A DNA stretch of 64,000 nt from Lichenicola sp964236105 (GCA_964236105.1 CAXSBC010000004.1:248001-312000); one strand, 5' to 3'; positions 1 to 10,822 are shown, numbered from the stretch's first letter. Made by a program: numbers and translations. The notes: generated by a model not told the origin, from the sequence alone.

Positions 1-866
1 CCGGTGAAGGGGCCGATGATCGGGATGTAGTTCAGCAGGAACGCCACCACGCCCCAGAGCAGCGGGTTGGGCAGGCCGAGCGCCCAGCACTGCAGGAAGT
101 TGAGGCTGCCGACCAGCAGGTTCATCACCGTGATGGTGGCGAGGTAGAGCGACACGTTGTGCTCGATCTCCGAGGCGATCTGCACCGTGCGGCGCTTGTC
201 GGCCCAGGTCGGCATGATCTCGACGAACCGGCGCAGCAGGCTGTCGCCCTCGTAGAGCAGGAAGAACAGCATCAGCAGCATGGAGAAGAGCTGGCCCAGG
301 AACGCCCGCGTGCCGGTGAGGATCGAGGAGCCGACGCTGGTCAGGCCGCTGGTGCCCGACTGCTGCACGGCGACCGTGCGCACGCCCGGCGTGGGCGCGC
401 TGGTCTGGTCCATCAGCGCCTGCAGCTTCTTCATGCCGTTCTGCACCGCGTGGATCGGCTGGTTCAGGAACGAGAGCTTGTGCTGCAGCGCCGGCAGGCT
501 TTCCGGCGCCTTGCTGATCCAGCCGCTGGCCGGCACCGAGATCGCCGCCCCGATCCCGCCCACCACGCCGAACAGGGCGACGATCAGCAGCAGGGCCGCG
601 AGCGGCTTGGGGATGTGCAGGCGCATGTGCAGGAAGCGCATCGGCGCCGACAGTAGCAGGTTCAGCACGCCGGCCAGCACGAACGGCAGCACGATGTCGC
701 TGGTGAAGTACAGCGTGTAGAACACCGCGAGCACGGTCAGCACCAGCAGGCAGACCGACAGCGTGTTCAGGCTGCGGCTCTGCTTGGCGCTCGCGACCGA
801 GTCCTGGGCGCGTTCCTGCTCGCGCTGCTCGAACCCCGTATCCTCGGCCCGTCCGGTCGTTTCCAT
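1..866 (-). CDS. AI-2E family transporter (PerM/TqsA-like permease), C-terminus beyond window
   Basis: This is a polytopic inner-membrane protein of the AI-2E transporter (PerM) family. Members export small molecules or act in Na+/H+ exchange, and the substrate cannot be told from sequence. The gene starts with ATG at 864-866 and reads towards position 1 with no stop, so about 288 residues are visible. A charged, Gln/Glu-rich N-terminus is followed by two hydrophobic helices (about residues 36-75), another near 85-105, a long loop, and the family's C-terminal helices with the loop sequence NPLLWGVVAFLLNYIPIIG, typical of the conserved core. It is separated from chvG by about 150 bp and probably has its own promoter. 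Family assignment is firm; function is not. Confidence 0.85.
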   Translation of the reverse strand, partial: METTGRAEDTGFEQREQERAQDSVASAKQSRSLNTLSVCLLVLTVLAVFYTLYFTSDIVLPFVLAGVLNLLLSAPMRFLHMRLHIPKPLAALLLIVALFGVVGGIGAAISVPASGWISKAPESLPALQHKLSFLNQPIHAVQNGMKKLQALMDQTSAPTPGVRTVAVQQSGTSGLTSVGSSILTGTRAFLGQLFSMLLMLFFLLYEGDSLLRRFVEIMPTWADKRRTVQIASEIEHNVSLYLATITVMNLLVGSLNFLQCWALGLPNPLLWGVVAFLLNYIPIIGPFT

Positions 867-1014
867 CGCCTGCCCGCCTGTCTGCACGTGACCGCAACGT
901 ATATCGCGCGGCTTTGTTCTGGACAGCGCGACATCGATCGTGCCGTCACCGAATCGGGTGCTGCCGACAGGAAACGCTGCCTGCGTCACGGTCCGGCGCG
1001 CGGTAGCCCGCACG

Positions 1015-2832
1015 TCATCCGGCGCGCGGCAGCCGCACGACGAACCTGGCGCCGATCACCTGCCCCGACGCGTCGGTGCGGTTCTCGGCCGAGATGTGGC
1101 CGCGCAGCGCCTCGACGATCTGCCGGCTGATCGACAGGCCGAGGCCGGAATGCTGGCCGAAATGCTCGGCCGCCGGGCGCTCGGAATAGAAGCGGTCGAA
1201 GATGCTGTCGAGCTTGGCGGCCGGGATGCCGGGCCCCTCGTCGGCGACCGCGATCTCGAGCATGCCGGGCGCCGGCGACGCCAGCTCGGCCACCGACAGG
1301 GTGATGCGTCCGTTCGGCGGCGAGAAGCTGGCCGCGTTGCCGACCAGGTTGCGCAGCACCTGCACCAGCCGGTCCTCGACCGCCTCGGCCAGCAGCGGAT
1401 GCGCCGCAGAACCCGGGGCGGATGCCGGCGGCTCCATCACCATGACCGGGTCGCCCTCCTTGCGCGTCGCCTGGTTGATCTCCACCAGCACCGACAGGAT
1501 CGGCAGCACGTCGACCGGCTCGGTGACCGAGCGCGACAGCTCGGCATCGATGCGGCTGGCGTCGGAGATGTCGGTGATCAGCCGGTTGAGGCGCCTGACA
1601 TCCTGGTTGATGATGGCCAGCAGGCGCTTCTGCTGGTCCGGGTCCTCGATGCGCATCAGCGTCTCGATGGCGCTGCGGATCGAGGAGAGCGGGTTCTTGA
1701 TCTCGTGGCTGACGTCGGCGGCGAAGCGCTCGATCGCGTCCATCCGGGCCCACAGCGCGCGCGCGCTCTCCTCCAGCGCCTGCGCCAGCTCGCCGAGCTC
1801 GTCGCGGCGGTCGAGCAGCTGGCGCGGCACGCTGCCGGTGCGGCCGATGGTCTCGCGCATCACGTGCGCCGACGCCGCCAGGCGCAGCAGCGGCCGGGCG
1901 ATGGTCTGCGACAGGTACCACGACAGCAGCACGGTGATCGCCAGCGCCACCAGGAACAGCACCAGGATCGAGGTGCGCACCGCGAACAGCGAGCGGTCGA
2001 CCTCGCGCGCCTCGCGGGTCAGCTGGATGATGCCGACGGTCTGCCCGTCATGCGCCACCGGCTCGGCGACGGTGACCAGCAGCCGGTGGTCGGCGGTGCG
2101 GCGGATGAAGGGCGAGGTTTCCGAGCTGTCGGTGTCGCCGAGCCTGAGCTGCTCGCGCACCTCCGGCTGCGCGTTCGGGTCGGCGTTCGGGCCCAGCGTG
2201 ACCGGCATCGGCAGCTCGTGCGGCAGCAGGCTGAGCAGCCGGTCGACCGCCTGCTGCAGCAGCCCCCCGAAGCCGCGATCCGCCACGCCCTGCGCGCCCG
2301 GATGGCCCGCGGCGCGGCTGCCATAGCCGGCATCCGACCGGCTGTCGGCGATCTGCTGGCCGTCTGGCGCGAACAGCCTGGCCTGCGCGCTCGGGCTGGG
2401 CTCGGTCAGGCGCAGCAGCAGCGGGCGGGCCAGCTGCTCGACCAGCACGAAGCTCTCGCCCGATGCCGGCCGCGCGCCGGCTGACGCGCGCGCCTCGCGG
2501 GCTGGGCGTGCGCGACGCTGGTCGTGGTGCGGGCCCGCGGCGACGGCGGACTGGCCGAGCGCTCCCGCATAGATCCGCGCCTGCTCGCGCAGCGCGCTCA
2601 CCTCCGCCTCGAGCAGGCTGTTCTGGAACTGGTTGAGGTAGAGCAGCGTCGCCACCAGCAGCGCCAGCGGCATCACGTTGACCAGCAGGATGCGCCGCAT
2701 CATCGGCGACACCCAGCGCCGGCGCATGACCTGCAGGGCGGCGGCCGACAGGGTGGCGGCCGACAGGGCGGCAGGCGGCGGCGCTGCGGCCGACGGGGCA
2801 GCTGCGCCGAGCGGCAGGCCGAGCGCCTTCAA
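1015..2832 (-). CDS. chvG: Sensor histidine kinase ChvG (ExoS family)
   Basis: This is the membrane sensor kinase of the ChvG-ChvI pair, which in alphaproteobacteria senses acid or envelope stress and phosphorylates ChvI. In order: an Ala/Pro-rich N-terminus, a first transmembrane helix (about residues 46-66), a long periplasmic sensing domain, a second transmembrane helix (about 288-310), a HAMP linker, the H-box DVSHEIKNPLSS with the phospho-accepting His, and a HATPase domain with the N-box NLVGNAASFS and G-box DEGPGIP and GLGLSI. The reading frame opens with TTG at 2832, 6 bp after the chvI stop, with GGAGGAG inside the chvI end acting as ribosome site. A shorter start at the internal MRRRW is possible, because the first 35 residues are low complexity. 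Confidence 0.9.
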   Translation of the reverse strand: MKALGLPLGAAAPSAAAPPPAALSAATLSAAALQVMRRRWVSPMMRRILLVNVMPLALLVATLLYLNQFQNSLLEAEVSALREQARIYAGALGQSAVAAGPHHDQRRARPAREARASAGARPASGESFVLVEQLARPLLLRLTEPSPSAQARLFAPDGQQIADSRSDAGYGSRAAGHPGAQGVADRGFGGLLQQAVDRLLSLLPHELPMPVTLGPNADPNAQPEVREQLRLGDTDSSETSPFIRRTADHRLLVTVAEPVAHDGQTVGIIQLTREAREVDRSLFAVRTSILVLFLVALAITVLLSWYLSQTIARPLLRLAASAHVMRETIGRTGSVPRQLLDRRDELGELAQALEESARALWARMDAIERFAADVSHEIKNPLSSIRSAIETLMRIEDPDQQKRLLAIINQDVRRLNRLITDISDASRIDAELSRSVTEPVDVLPILSVLVEINQATRKEGDPVMVMEPPASAPGSAAHPLLAEAVEDRLVQVLRNLVGNAASFSPPNGRITLSVAELASPAPGMLEIAVADEGPGIPAAKLDSIFDRFYSERPAAEHFGQHSGLGLSISRQIVEALRGHISAENRTDASGQVIGARFVVRLPRAG

Positions 2833-2838
2833 GGCGGC

Positions 2839-3549
2839 TCACTCCTCCTTGTAGCGGTAGCCGATCCCGTAGAGCGTCTCGATGTGGTTGAAGCTCTCGT
2901 CGATCTGCCTGAACTTCTTGCGCACCCGCTTGATGTGGCTGTCGATGGTGCGGTCGTCGACATAGATGTTCTCGCCATAGGCGGCATCGATCAGCTGGTC
3001 GCGCGACTTCACCAGCCCCGGCCGGGCCGCCAGCGCCTTGACCAGCAGGAACTCGGTGACGGTGAGCTGGATGTCGGAGGTGCGCCACAGGCACTGGTGG
3101 CGGGTCTCGTCGAGCGACAGCTCGCCGCGCACCATGACGCCGGCGGGCGCTGCCCCGGCCGCCTCGGCGCGCAGCAGCTCGCCCCGGCGCAGCAGCGCCC
3201 GGATGCGCTCCAGCAGCAGGCGCTGGCTGAACGGCTTGGTGATGTAGTCGTCCGCTCCGAGCCGCAGGCCCATGAGCTGGTCCACCTCCTCGTCCTTGCT
3301 GGTGAGGAAGATGACCGGCAGCTGCGACTTCGCCCGCAGCCGCTGCAGCAGCTCCATCCCGTCCATGCGCGGCATCTTGATGTCGAGCACGGCGAGGTCG
3401 ACCGGACGGGTGGCGAGGCCCTGCAGCGCGCTCTCGCCGTCGGTGTAGGTGCGCACATGGAAGCCTTCCGCTTCCAGCGTCATGGAGACGGAGGTGAGGA
3501 TGTTGCGGTCGTCGTCGACCAGCGCGATCGTGTGCTTCGTCGGCTCCAT
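2839..3549 (-). CDS. chvI: DNA-binding response regulator ChvI (OmpR/PhoB family)
   Basis: This is the 236-residue response regulator partner of ChvG. The receiver domain (residues 1-120) shows the acidic pocket VDDD at 11-14, the phospho-accepting Asp56 in LDIKMPRMDG, the Thr/Ser and Lys switch residues in FLTSKDE and ADDYITKPFS. The C-terminal winged-helix domain has the OmpR-type recognition region VDDRTIDSHIKRVRKKF and ends in GIGYRYKEE. Start ATG at 3547-3549 is preceded by AGGAG. The same strand remains open far upstream through dnaK, but that extension is antisense to dnaK/grpE and is not coding. It is co-transcribed with chvG. In many relatives this locus continues into hprK; here an AI-2E permease follows instead. 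Confidence 0.93.
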   Translation of the reverse strand: MEPTKHTIALVDDDRNILTSVSMTLEAEGFHVRTYTDGESALQGLATRPVDLAVLDIKMPRMDGMELLQRLRAKSQLPVIFLTSKDEEVDQLMGLRLGADDYITKPFSQRLLLERIRALLRRGELLRAEAAGAAPAGVMVRGELSLDETRHQCLWRTSDIQLTVTEFLLVKALAARPGLVKSRDQLIDAAYGENIYVDDRTIDSHIKRVRKKFRQIDESFNHIETLYGIGYRYKEE

Positions 3550-3678
3550 GATCGGGGCTCCTGGGTTCGGCCGGAGTGTGGCGCGAAACGACCGGCAGGC
3601 CAATGCGCCCGGCCTTCGGAGCCCTGGTCCGCATGTTGACGACTTGTCCATGATTGCGTGGTGACCTACTTCACGATC

Positions 3679-4380
3679 ATGCACGACGATACGAAGCCCT
3701 ATCCCGGCGAGACCATGAGCAGCCCGAGCGCTCCCGCCCGCGAGGCGACCCCGGTCCAGGACCGGGACGGCATGCCGAACTTCACCGCCTCGATGCTGCA
3801 TCCGGCGGCTGATCCGGACACCGGCACGCCCGAGGACCTGATGCAGGCGGCGAGCGAGCGCATCCGCGCGCTGGAAGGCTCGGTCGAGGAGATGCGCGAG
3901 AAGTGGCTGCGTGCCGAGGCCGAGATGGCCAACGTGCGCACGCGCGCCAAGCGCGACGCCGACGATGCCCGCCAGTATGCGGTGCAGAAATTCGCCAAGG
4001 ACGTGGTCGAGGCGGCCGAGAACCTGCGTCGCGGGCTCGCCAGCCTGCCGCCGGCGGATGCCAACGACAGCCCGGTGGTCACCAGGCTGCGCGAGGGCTT
4101 CGAGGGTGTCGAGCGCTCCTTCCTCGGCATCCTGGAGCGCAACGGCATCACCGGCGCCGATCCGACCGGCAGCGCGTTCGATGCCAACCTGCATCAGGCG
4201 ATGGCCGAGCAGCCGAGCAGCGACCATCCGCCAGGCACGGTGATCCAGGCCTGGACGTCGGCCTGGACCCTGAACGGGCGCCTGCTGAAGCCGGCCATGG
4301 TGGTGGTGGCCAGGGCGGCCGAGCCGGCGGCCCTGCCCGGGACGGCGCAGGAGAGCGTCGGCTTCGACAGGACGGTCTGA
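3679..4380 (+). CDS. grpE: Nucleotide exchange factor GrpE
   Basis: GrpE is the cytoplasmic nucleotide-exchange factor that releases ADP from DnaK. The sequence has a variable N-terminus, a long charged helix (about residues 50-110, with RIRALEGSVEEMREKWLRAEAEMANVR seen in parts), and the C-terminal beta domain with the family pattern FDANLHQAM, TVIQAW, and GRLLKPAMVVV. ATG codons at 3679 and 3715 are both possible starts; neither has a strong ribosome site, and I give the longer. It is the first gene of a grpE-dnaK-dnaJ chaperone cluster. No CIRCE element is present upstream, so control by HrcA is not indicated; heat-shock sigma control is likely from family knowledge but is not demonstrated here. 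Confidence 0.92.
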   Translation: MHDDTKPYPGETMSSPSAPAREATPVQDRDGMPNFTASMLHPAADPDTGTPEDLMQAASERIRALEGSVEEMREKWLRAEAEMANVRTRAKRDADDARQYAVQKFAKDVVEAAENLRRGLASLPPADANDSPVVTRLREGFEGVERSFLGILERNGITGADPTGSAFDANLHQAMAEQPSSDHPPGTVIQAWTSAWTLNGRLLKPAMVVVARAAEPAALPGTAQESVGFDRTV

Positions 4381-4469
4381 CTTTTTGCTCCATGGCCGTT
4401 TCCGGCACCGGTCCGGGTCTTGCCGTGACGGCAGGGTCTGAATACATCCGGTTTCGGATCGACCGCACG

Positions 4470-4510
4470 GTGCCGGGGGCTGCCGGGCAGTTCGCCCGGC
4501 CATCCGGCAC
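4470..4510 (+). other. Strong hairpin between grpE and dnaK
   Basis: A nested inverted repeat lies 74 bp before the dnaK start. The outer arms are GTGCCGG (4470-4476) and CCGGCAC (4504-4510). The inner arms are GCCGGGC (4482-4488) and GCCCGGC (4494-4500) around a 5-nt loop. There is no clear T-run after it, so it may attenuate or stabilise the transcript and does not look like a textbook terminator. Confidence 0.4.
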
Positions 4511-4584
4511 GCGTTGATTTCCAGTTCCCAAGGGCAGCATCCGGTGCTTCGGGCCGCATGCCGCCGCTGACGAGGAGAAGCAGT

Positions 4585-6534
<1,950 letters not shown>

Positions 6535-6545
6535 TCCGGGCCGGC

Positions 6546-6581
6546 GTGCGGCACGGCGGGTAATGCCCCGCAGCGCCGCAC
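6546..6581 (+). other. Hairpin directly after dnaK
   Basis: Arms GTGCGGC (6546-6552) and GCCGCAC (6575-6581) enclose a second stem, GCGGG (6556-6560) with CCCGC (6567-6571). It sits 12 bp after the dnaK stop and before dnaJ. No T-run follows. A partial terminator or an mRNA-stabilising structure that would lower dnaJ relative to dnaK is plausible. Confidence 0.35.
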
Positions 6582-6714
6582 GATCGTGCCGGGACGATGC
6601 GGTGGGCCCGCGCTCCGATCCGGAGGTGGGCGCTGCGTCGGTTCATACGGACGCCGGACATGACGGCGACGCGAGCCCAGGATGGGGCGCGGCCAGGCCG
6701 CCGATGAGGAACAG

Positions 6715-7836
6715 ATGGCCAAGCAGGACTACTATGCGACCCTAGAGGCCGCGCGGGATGCCTCTGCGGACGACCTGAAGAAGGCGTATCGCAAGCTTGC
6801 CATGAAATATCATCCCGATCGCAACCCGGGAGACAAGGGCGCCGAGGCGCGCTTCAAGGAGCTCAACGAGGCCTACGACGTCCTCAAGGACGACCAGAAG
6901 CGCGCGGCCTACGACCGCTACGGCCATGCCGCCTTCGAAGGCGGCGGGCCGAGTGCCGGCGGCTTCGAGGGCGGCCTCGGCGACATCTTCGACCAGGTGT
7001 TCGGCGACATGATGGGCGGCCGGCGTGGCGGTGGCGGCCGTCGTACCGGGGCCGACGTGCGCGCCCAGGTCGAGATCAGCCTGACCGACGCGTTCGCCGG
7101 CATCAAGGTGCCGTTGCGCGTGCCCAGCCGCATCGCCTGCGAGGCCTGCGCCGGCACCGGCTCGGACGATAAGAGCCGCGGCGCCGAGACCTGCCCGACC
7201 TGTCACGGCGCCGGCAAGGTGCGGGCGCAGCAGGGCTTCTTCCTGGTCGAGCGCGGCTGCCCGACCTGCGGCGGCATGGGCAAGGTCGTGCGCAACCCGT
7301 GCAAGGTCTGTCGCGGCGCCGGCACGGTCGAGCGCGAGCGCAACATCTCCGTCGATATCCCCGCCGGCATCGAGGACGGCACCAGGCTGCGCGTGCAGGG
7401 CGAGGGCGAGGCCGGTCCGCAGGGAACCCCGTCCGGCGACCTCTATCTGCATGTGGGCGTGAAGCCGCACGAGATCTTCCAGCGCGACGGATCGACCATC
7501 GTCGTGCGCGTGCCGCTGAGCATGACCACTGCGGCGCTGGGCGGCCATGTCGAGGTCCCGGTCGTGGACGGCTCGCGCACCAAGCTGACGGTGCCGGCGG
7601 GCAGCCAGACCGGTGACCAGCACCGCCTGCGCGGCAAGGGCTTCTCGACGCTGCGCAGTGCTGCGCGCGGCGACATGTATGTCGTGTTCGCGGTCGAGAC
7701 GCCGCGCCATCTGACCAAGCGTCAGCGCGAGCTGCTCGAGGAGTTCAACTCCGAGGCCGGCGAGAACGACAAGAGCAATCCGGAAACGGAAGGGTTTTTC
7801 GGACGCGTTCGCGACTTTTTCGAAGGCAGGAGCTGA
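6715..7836 (+). CDS. dnaJ: Chaperone DnaJ (class I Hsp40)
   Basis: DnaJ delivers unfolded clients to DnaK and stimulates its ATPase. The 373-residue protein has an N-terminal J domain with the HPD motif (MKYHPDRNPGD), a Gly/Phe-rich region, and a zinc-binding domain with four repeats: CEACAGTG, CPTCHGAG, CPTCGGMG and CKVCRGAG. Two beta-sandwich substrate-binding domains follow. ATG at 6715 follows GAGGAACAG. An in-frame upstream ATG at 6682 would add residues not typical of the family. It is separated from dnaK by 180 bp containing a hairpin. All class I features are present and nothing is missing. Confidence 0.98.
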   Translation: MAKQDYYATLEAARDASADDLKKAYRKLAMKYHPDRNPGDKGAEARFKELNEAYDVLKDDQKRAAYDRYGHAAFEGGGPSAGGFEGGLGDIFDQVFGDMMGGRRGGGGRRTGADVRAQVEISLTDAFAGIKVPLRVPSRIACEACAGTGSDDKSRGAETCPTCHGAGKVRAQQGFFLVERGCPTCGGMGKVVRNPCKVCRGAGTVERERNISVDIPAGIEDGTRLRVQGEGEAGPQGTPSGDLYLHVGVKPHEIFQRDGSTIVVRVPLSMTTAALGGHVEVPVVDGSRTKLTVPAGSQTGDQHRLRGKGFSTLRSAARGDMYVVFAVETPRHLTKRQRELLEEFNSEAGENDKSNPETEGFFGRVRDFFEGRS

Positions 7837-7850
7837 TTGCGGCGGTTTTT

Positions 7851-7927
7851 AGACGCCGGACGGTAGCAACTGCGTGAAAATGGTTTCGGGATTGACAAGG
7901 TTGTTGAATCTGCTTCGGCCGGCGTCT
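7851..7927. repeat. Separated inverted repeat AGACGCCGG / CCGGCGTCT
   Basis: A perfect 9-bp inverted repeat occupies 7851-7859 and 7919-7927, separated by 59 bp, between dnaJ and dapB. TTGACA at 7892-7897 lies inside, but no convincing -10 stands at the right distance. It could pair in the transcript. It may also be chance in GC-rich DNA. Confidence 0.3.
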
Positions 7928-8031
7928 AACTCTTTATGGTCCGCGGTGACGTCCCCCCCCCACCCGTGCTGCGGACAGGAAAAGGCGGCGCGGTCCCATT
8001 GGCCGCGCCGCCGATCTTGCCAGCCTGCCTC

Positions 8032-8805
8032 GTGCGCATAGGCATCGCCGGCATCCTCGGCCGGATCGGCCGGTTGCTGATCGAGGAGGTCCCGGCGGCA
8101 GGCGTCCTGCTTGCCGGAGGCAGCAGCCGTTCGGGTGCGAGCCGCGTTCCGGCCAATCCCGATGTGGTGCTGTTCGACGGGGTCGCCGCCCTCGCAGCCC
8201 GTTGCGACGTCGTTGTCGATTTCACCCATGCCGACGCCGCCGGGCCGCATGCGGAAGCGCTGGCCGATGCCGGGGTGGCATGGGTCCTGGGCACCACCGG
8301 GCTCGCGGCCGAGGCGCAGGACGCGGTGGCGCGGGCGGCGCGGCGGATCGTCGTGGTGCAGGCGGCCAACTTCTCGCCGGGCGTCGCGCTGATCACCGGC
8401 CTGGCGCGGCGGATGGCGGCTGCTTTGCCCGCAGAGGCCTACGATGCCGAGATCGTCGAGATGCACCATCGGCAGAAGCGCGATGCGCCTTCCGGCACCG
8501 CCCTGGCGCTGGGCCAGGCCGTGGCCGAGGCGCGCGGCGTGCGCCTGGCGGACGCGCGCGACAGCGGGCGCGACGGGCAGACCGGTCCGCGCCGTTCCGG
8601 CGCGATCGGCTTCGCGTCCCTGCGCGGCGGCGGGATCGTCGGCGAGCACACGCTGTCCTTCACCGCGGACGCGGAGCAGATCGGGCTGAGCCATCGCGCC
8701 TTCGACCGGCGCGTGTTCGCGGCCGGCGCCGTCCGGGCGGCACTCTGGACCCATGCGCGGCAGCCGGGGCTCTACGACATGGAGGACGTGCTGGGGCTGC
8801 GGTGA
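8032..8805 (+). CDS. dapB: 4-hydroxy-tetrahydrodipicolinate reductase DapB
   Basis: DapB reduces 4-hydroxy-tetrahydrodipicolinate to tetrahydrodipicolinate with NAD(P)H in the lysine and diaminopimelate pathway. The product starts with the Rossmann motif IGIAGILGRIGR. It carries the conserved VVDFTHADA and LGTTGL strands and the active-site signature EMHHRQKRDAPSGTAL with the His-His and Lys catalytic residues. The frame is open from 7936 (ATG), but that adds 32 Pro/Gly-rich residues absent from the family. GTG at 8032 puts the nucleotide-binding motif at the N-terminus as expected and gives 257 residues, the normal length. It lies between dnaJ and metK on the same strand. Confidence 0.92.
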   Translation: MRIGIAGILGRIGRLLIEEVPAAGVLLAGGSSRSGASRVPANPDVVLFDGVAALAARCDVVVDFTHADAAGPHAEALADAGVAWVLGTTGLAAEAQDAVARAARRIVVVQAANFSPGVALITGLARRMAAALPAEAYDAEIVEMHHRQKRDAPSGTALALGQAVAEARGVRLADARDSGRDGQTGPRRSGAIGFASLRGGGIVGEHTLSFTADAEQIGLSHRAFDRRVFAAGAVRAALWTHARQPGLYDMEDVLGLR

Positions 8806-8843
8806 ACCGGTTTCGGCACTGTTCTTGACCCCCTTGACGCTTT

Positions 8844-8877
8844 CCGCCACACCCCCCACCTCCGGCGGTCGTTTTTT
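8844..8877 (+). terminator. Possible rho-independent terminator after dapB
   Basis: The arms CCGCC (8844-8848) and GGCGG (8864-8868) enclose a 15-nt C-rich loop and are followed within four bases by six T residues (8872-8877). The short stem makes it a weak call. If functional, it would end dapB transcription and leave metK to its own promoter. Confidence 0.35.
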
Positions 8878-8924
8878 CAAGACGCCCGGTTGTTAGGCGC
8901 GTGCGGCGCCATGCGAGGAGCACC

Positions 8925-10112
8925 ATGCGCAACAAGGGCGATTTCCTGTTCACGTCGGAGTCCGTCTCCGAGGGTCATCCGGACAAGGTCGCCGATCGCA
9001 TCAGCGACACGGTGCTGGACAGCTTCCTGCGCGCCGATCCCGAGGCACGGGTCGCCTGCGAGACGCTGGTCACCACCAACCGCATCGTGCTGGCCGGCGA
9101 GGTGCGCGGGCCGGCCTCGGTGACCAGGGAACTGCTGGTCGAGGGCGCCCGCGCGGCCGTGCGCGACATCGGCTATGACCAGTCGGGCTTCTCCTGGAGG
9201 AACGCCGAGGTGCAGTACTACCTGCACGAGCAGTCCGCCGACATCGCGGCCGGCGTCGACGGCGCCGGAGCCAAGGACGAGGGTGCCGGCGACCAGGGCA
9301 TCATGTTCGGCTTCGCCACGCGCGAGACCGAGACGCTGATGCCGGCCCCGATCCAGTATGCGCACGCCATCCTTCGCCGCATGAACGAGCTGCGCAAGAG
9401 CGGCGATGCGCGCGGCCGCGGCCTGCAGCCGGACGCCAAGAGCCAGGTCACGCTGCGCTACGTCGACGGCAGGCCGGTCGGCGCCACCTCCGTGGTGATC
9501 TCGACCCAGCATGACGAGGGCATGCGCCAGGGCGACATCCGCGAGCAGCTCCGCCACGTGGTGGCCGAGGTGCTGCCGGAGGGCTGGCAGGTTCCGGAGG
9601 ACGAGTTCTACGTCAACCCGACCGGCAACTTCGTTATCGGCGGTCCGGACGGCGATTGCGGCCTCACCGGCCGCAAGATCATCGTCGACACCTATGGCGG
9701 TGCGGCCCCGCATGGCGGCGGCGCGTTCTCCGGCAAGGACCCGACCAAGGTGGACCGCTCGGCCGCCTATGTGTGCCGCTACCTGGCCAAGAACATCGTC
9801 GCCGCCGGCCTTGCCGACCGCTGCACCCTGCAGATCTCGTATGCGATCGGTGTCGCGCATCCGCTGTCGGTCTATGTCGACCTGGACGGTTCCGGCCATG
9901 ACGTGGACGAGGATCGCCTCGGCCGCGTGCTGCGCGAGGTGGTCGACCTGACCCCGCGCGGCATCCGCAGGCACCTGCGCCTGAACCGTCCGATCTATGC
10001 GGTGACCTCCGCCTATGGCCATTTCGGACGCATCCCGGACGAGGCGCTCGACACCTTCACCTGGGAGAAGACCGACCTGGTGGCGACGCTGCGCCAGGCC
10101 TTCGGCCGCTAG
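8925..10112 (+). CDS. metK: S-adenosylmethionine synthetase MetK
   Basis: MetK makes S-adenosylmethionine from methionine and ATP in the cytoplasm. The 395-residue protein shows the N-terminal SESVSEGHPDKVADRISD motif, the ATP-site hexapeptide region GAGDQGIMFG, and the P-loop-like GGGAFSGKDPTKVDRS. ATG at 8925 is preceded by GAGGAG. Upstream in-frame codons at 8901 would add eight residues without support. It is followed 17 bp later by trmB, a SAM-dependent enzyme, so the two are probably co-transcribed. I looked for a SAM riboswitch in the 119 bp before it and could not recognise one. Confidence 0.97.
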   Translation: MRNKGDFLFTSESVSEGHPDKVADRISDTVLDSFLRADPEARVACETLVTTNRIVLAGEVRGPASVTRELLVEGARAAVRDIGYDQSGFSWRNAEVQYYLHEQSADIAAGVDGAGAKDEGAGDQGIMFGFATRETETLMPAPIQYAHAILRRMNELRKSGDARGRGLQPDAKSQVTLRYVDGRPVGATSVVISTQHDEGMRQGDIREQLRHVVAEVLPEGWQVPEDEFYVNPTGNFVIGGPDGDCGLTGRKIIVDTYGGAAPHGGGAFSGKDPTKVDRSAAYVCRYLAKNIVAAGLADRCTLQISYAIGVAHPLSVYVDLDGSGHDVDEDRLGRVLREVVDLTPRGIRRHLRLNRPIYAVTSAYGHFGRIPDEALDTFTWEKTDLVATLRQAFGR

Positions 10113-10129
10113 CCGGCGACAGGCCCGTC

Positions 10130-10822
10130 ATGGCGGTGAAGCCGCCGCCCGACCGGCTGTATGGCCGCCAGCGCAGCCACCCGCTGCGTCCGCGCCAGCA
10201 GCGCCTGCTGGAGGTGACGCTGCCGCGGCTGCGCTTTGCCGCCAGCGCCGCCGCATCGCCGGCCTCCGGGTTCGACCGCGTTCCGGACGCGTTGTGGCTG
10301 GAGGTGGGCTTCGGCGGCGGCGAGCATGCGCTGGCGCAGAACCGGGCCAACCCCGCGATCGGGCTGATCGCCTGCGAGGTGTTCGAGAACGGCCTCTGCT
10401 CGCTGCTGTCCCGTCTGGTGCCCGATGGGGCCGAGGACACCGCTCCCCTCCCGGGCGGCCTGCGCCTGTGGGACGACGACGCCCGGACGCTGCTGCGGCT
10501 GCTGCCGGATGCCTGCCTCGACCGGCTGTTCCTGCTGTTTCCCGATCCCTGGCCCAAGGCGCGTCACGCCAAGCGCCGCTTCGTGCATCCCGACACCATC
10601 CCGCTGCTGGCGCGGGTCATGAAGCCCGGCGCCGTGTGGCGCGTGGCCAGCGACGATCCCACCTACCAGCTCTGGGTCCGCGATGTGATGGCGGCGCAGG
10701 ACGCGTTCGAGCGGCTCCCGCCCGCGACCGAGCGGCCCGGGGACTGGCCGCCGACGCGCTACGAGGCCAAGGCGCTCGCCGCCGGCCGCCAGCCGATCTA
10801 CTGGTCGTTCGTCCGGCGCTGA
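10130..10822 (+). CDS. trmB: tRNA (guanine-N7-)-methyltransferase TrmB
   Basis: TrmB places the N7-methyl group on G46 in the variable loop of tRNAs using SAM. The 230-residue product starts MAVKPPPDRLYGRQRSHPLR, as in alphaproteobacterial TrmB. It has the SAM-binding motif LEVGFGGGEHALAQ and the catalytic-site block LFLLFPDPWPKARHAKRRFV, and ends with the conserved TRYEAKA and GRQPIYWSF region. It is directly downstream of metK, its methyl-donor source. All diagnostic motifs are present at the right spacing. Confidence 0.96.
   Translation: MAVKPPPDRLYGRQRSHPLRPRQQRLLEVTLPRLRFAASAAASPASGFDRVPDALWLEVGFGGGEHALAQNRANPAIGLIACEVFENGLCSLLSRLVPDGAEDTAPLPGGLRLWDDDARTLLRLLPDACLDRLFLLFPDPWPKARHAKRRFVHPDTIPLLARVMKPGAVWRVASDDPTYQLWVRDVMAAQDAFERLPPATERPGDWPPTRYEAKALAAGRQPIYWSFVRR

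Noticed and set aside
3550..4584. CIRCE element for HrcA control
   Set aside because: No TTAGCACTC-N9-GAGTGCTAA or close variant is present.
8806..8924. SAM riboswitch before metK
   Set aside because: No recognisable SAM-II or other SAM aptamer pattern could be traced in the leader; only a weak terminator-like hairpin.
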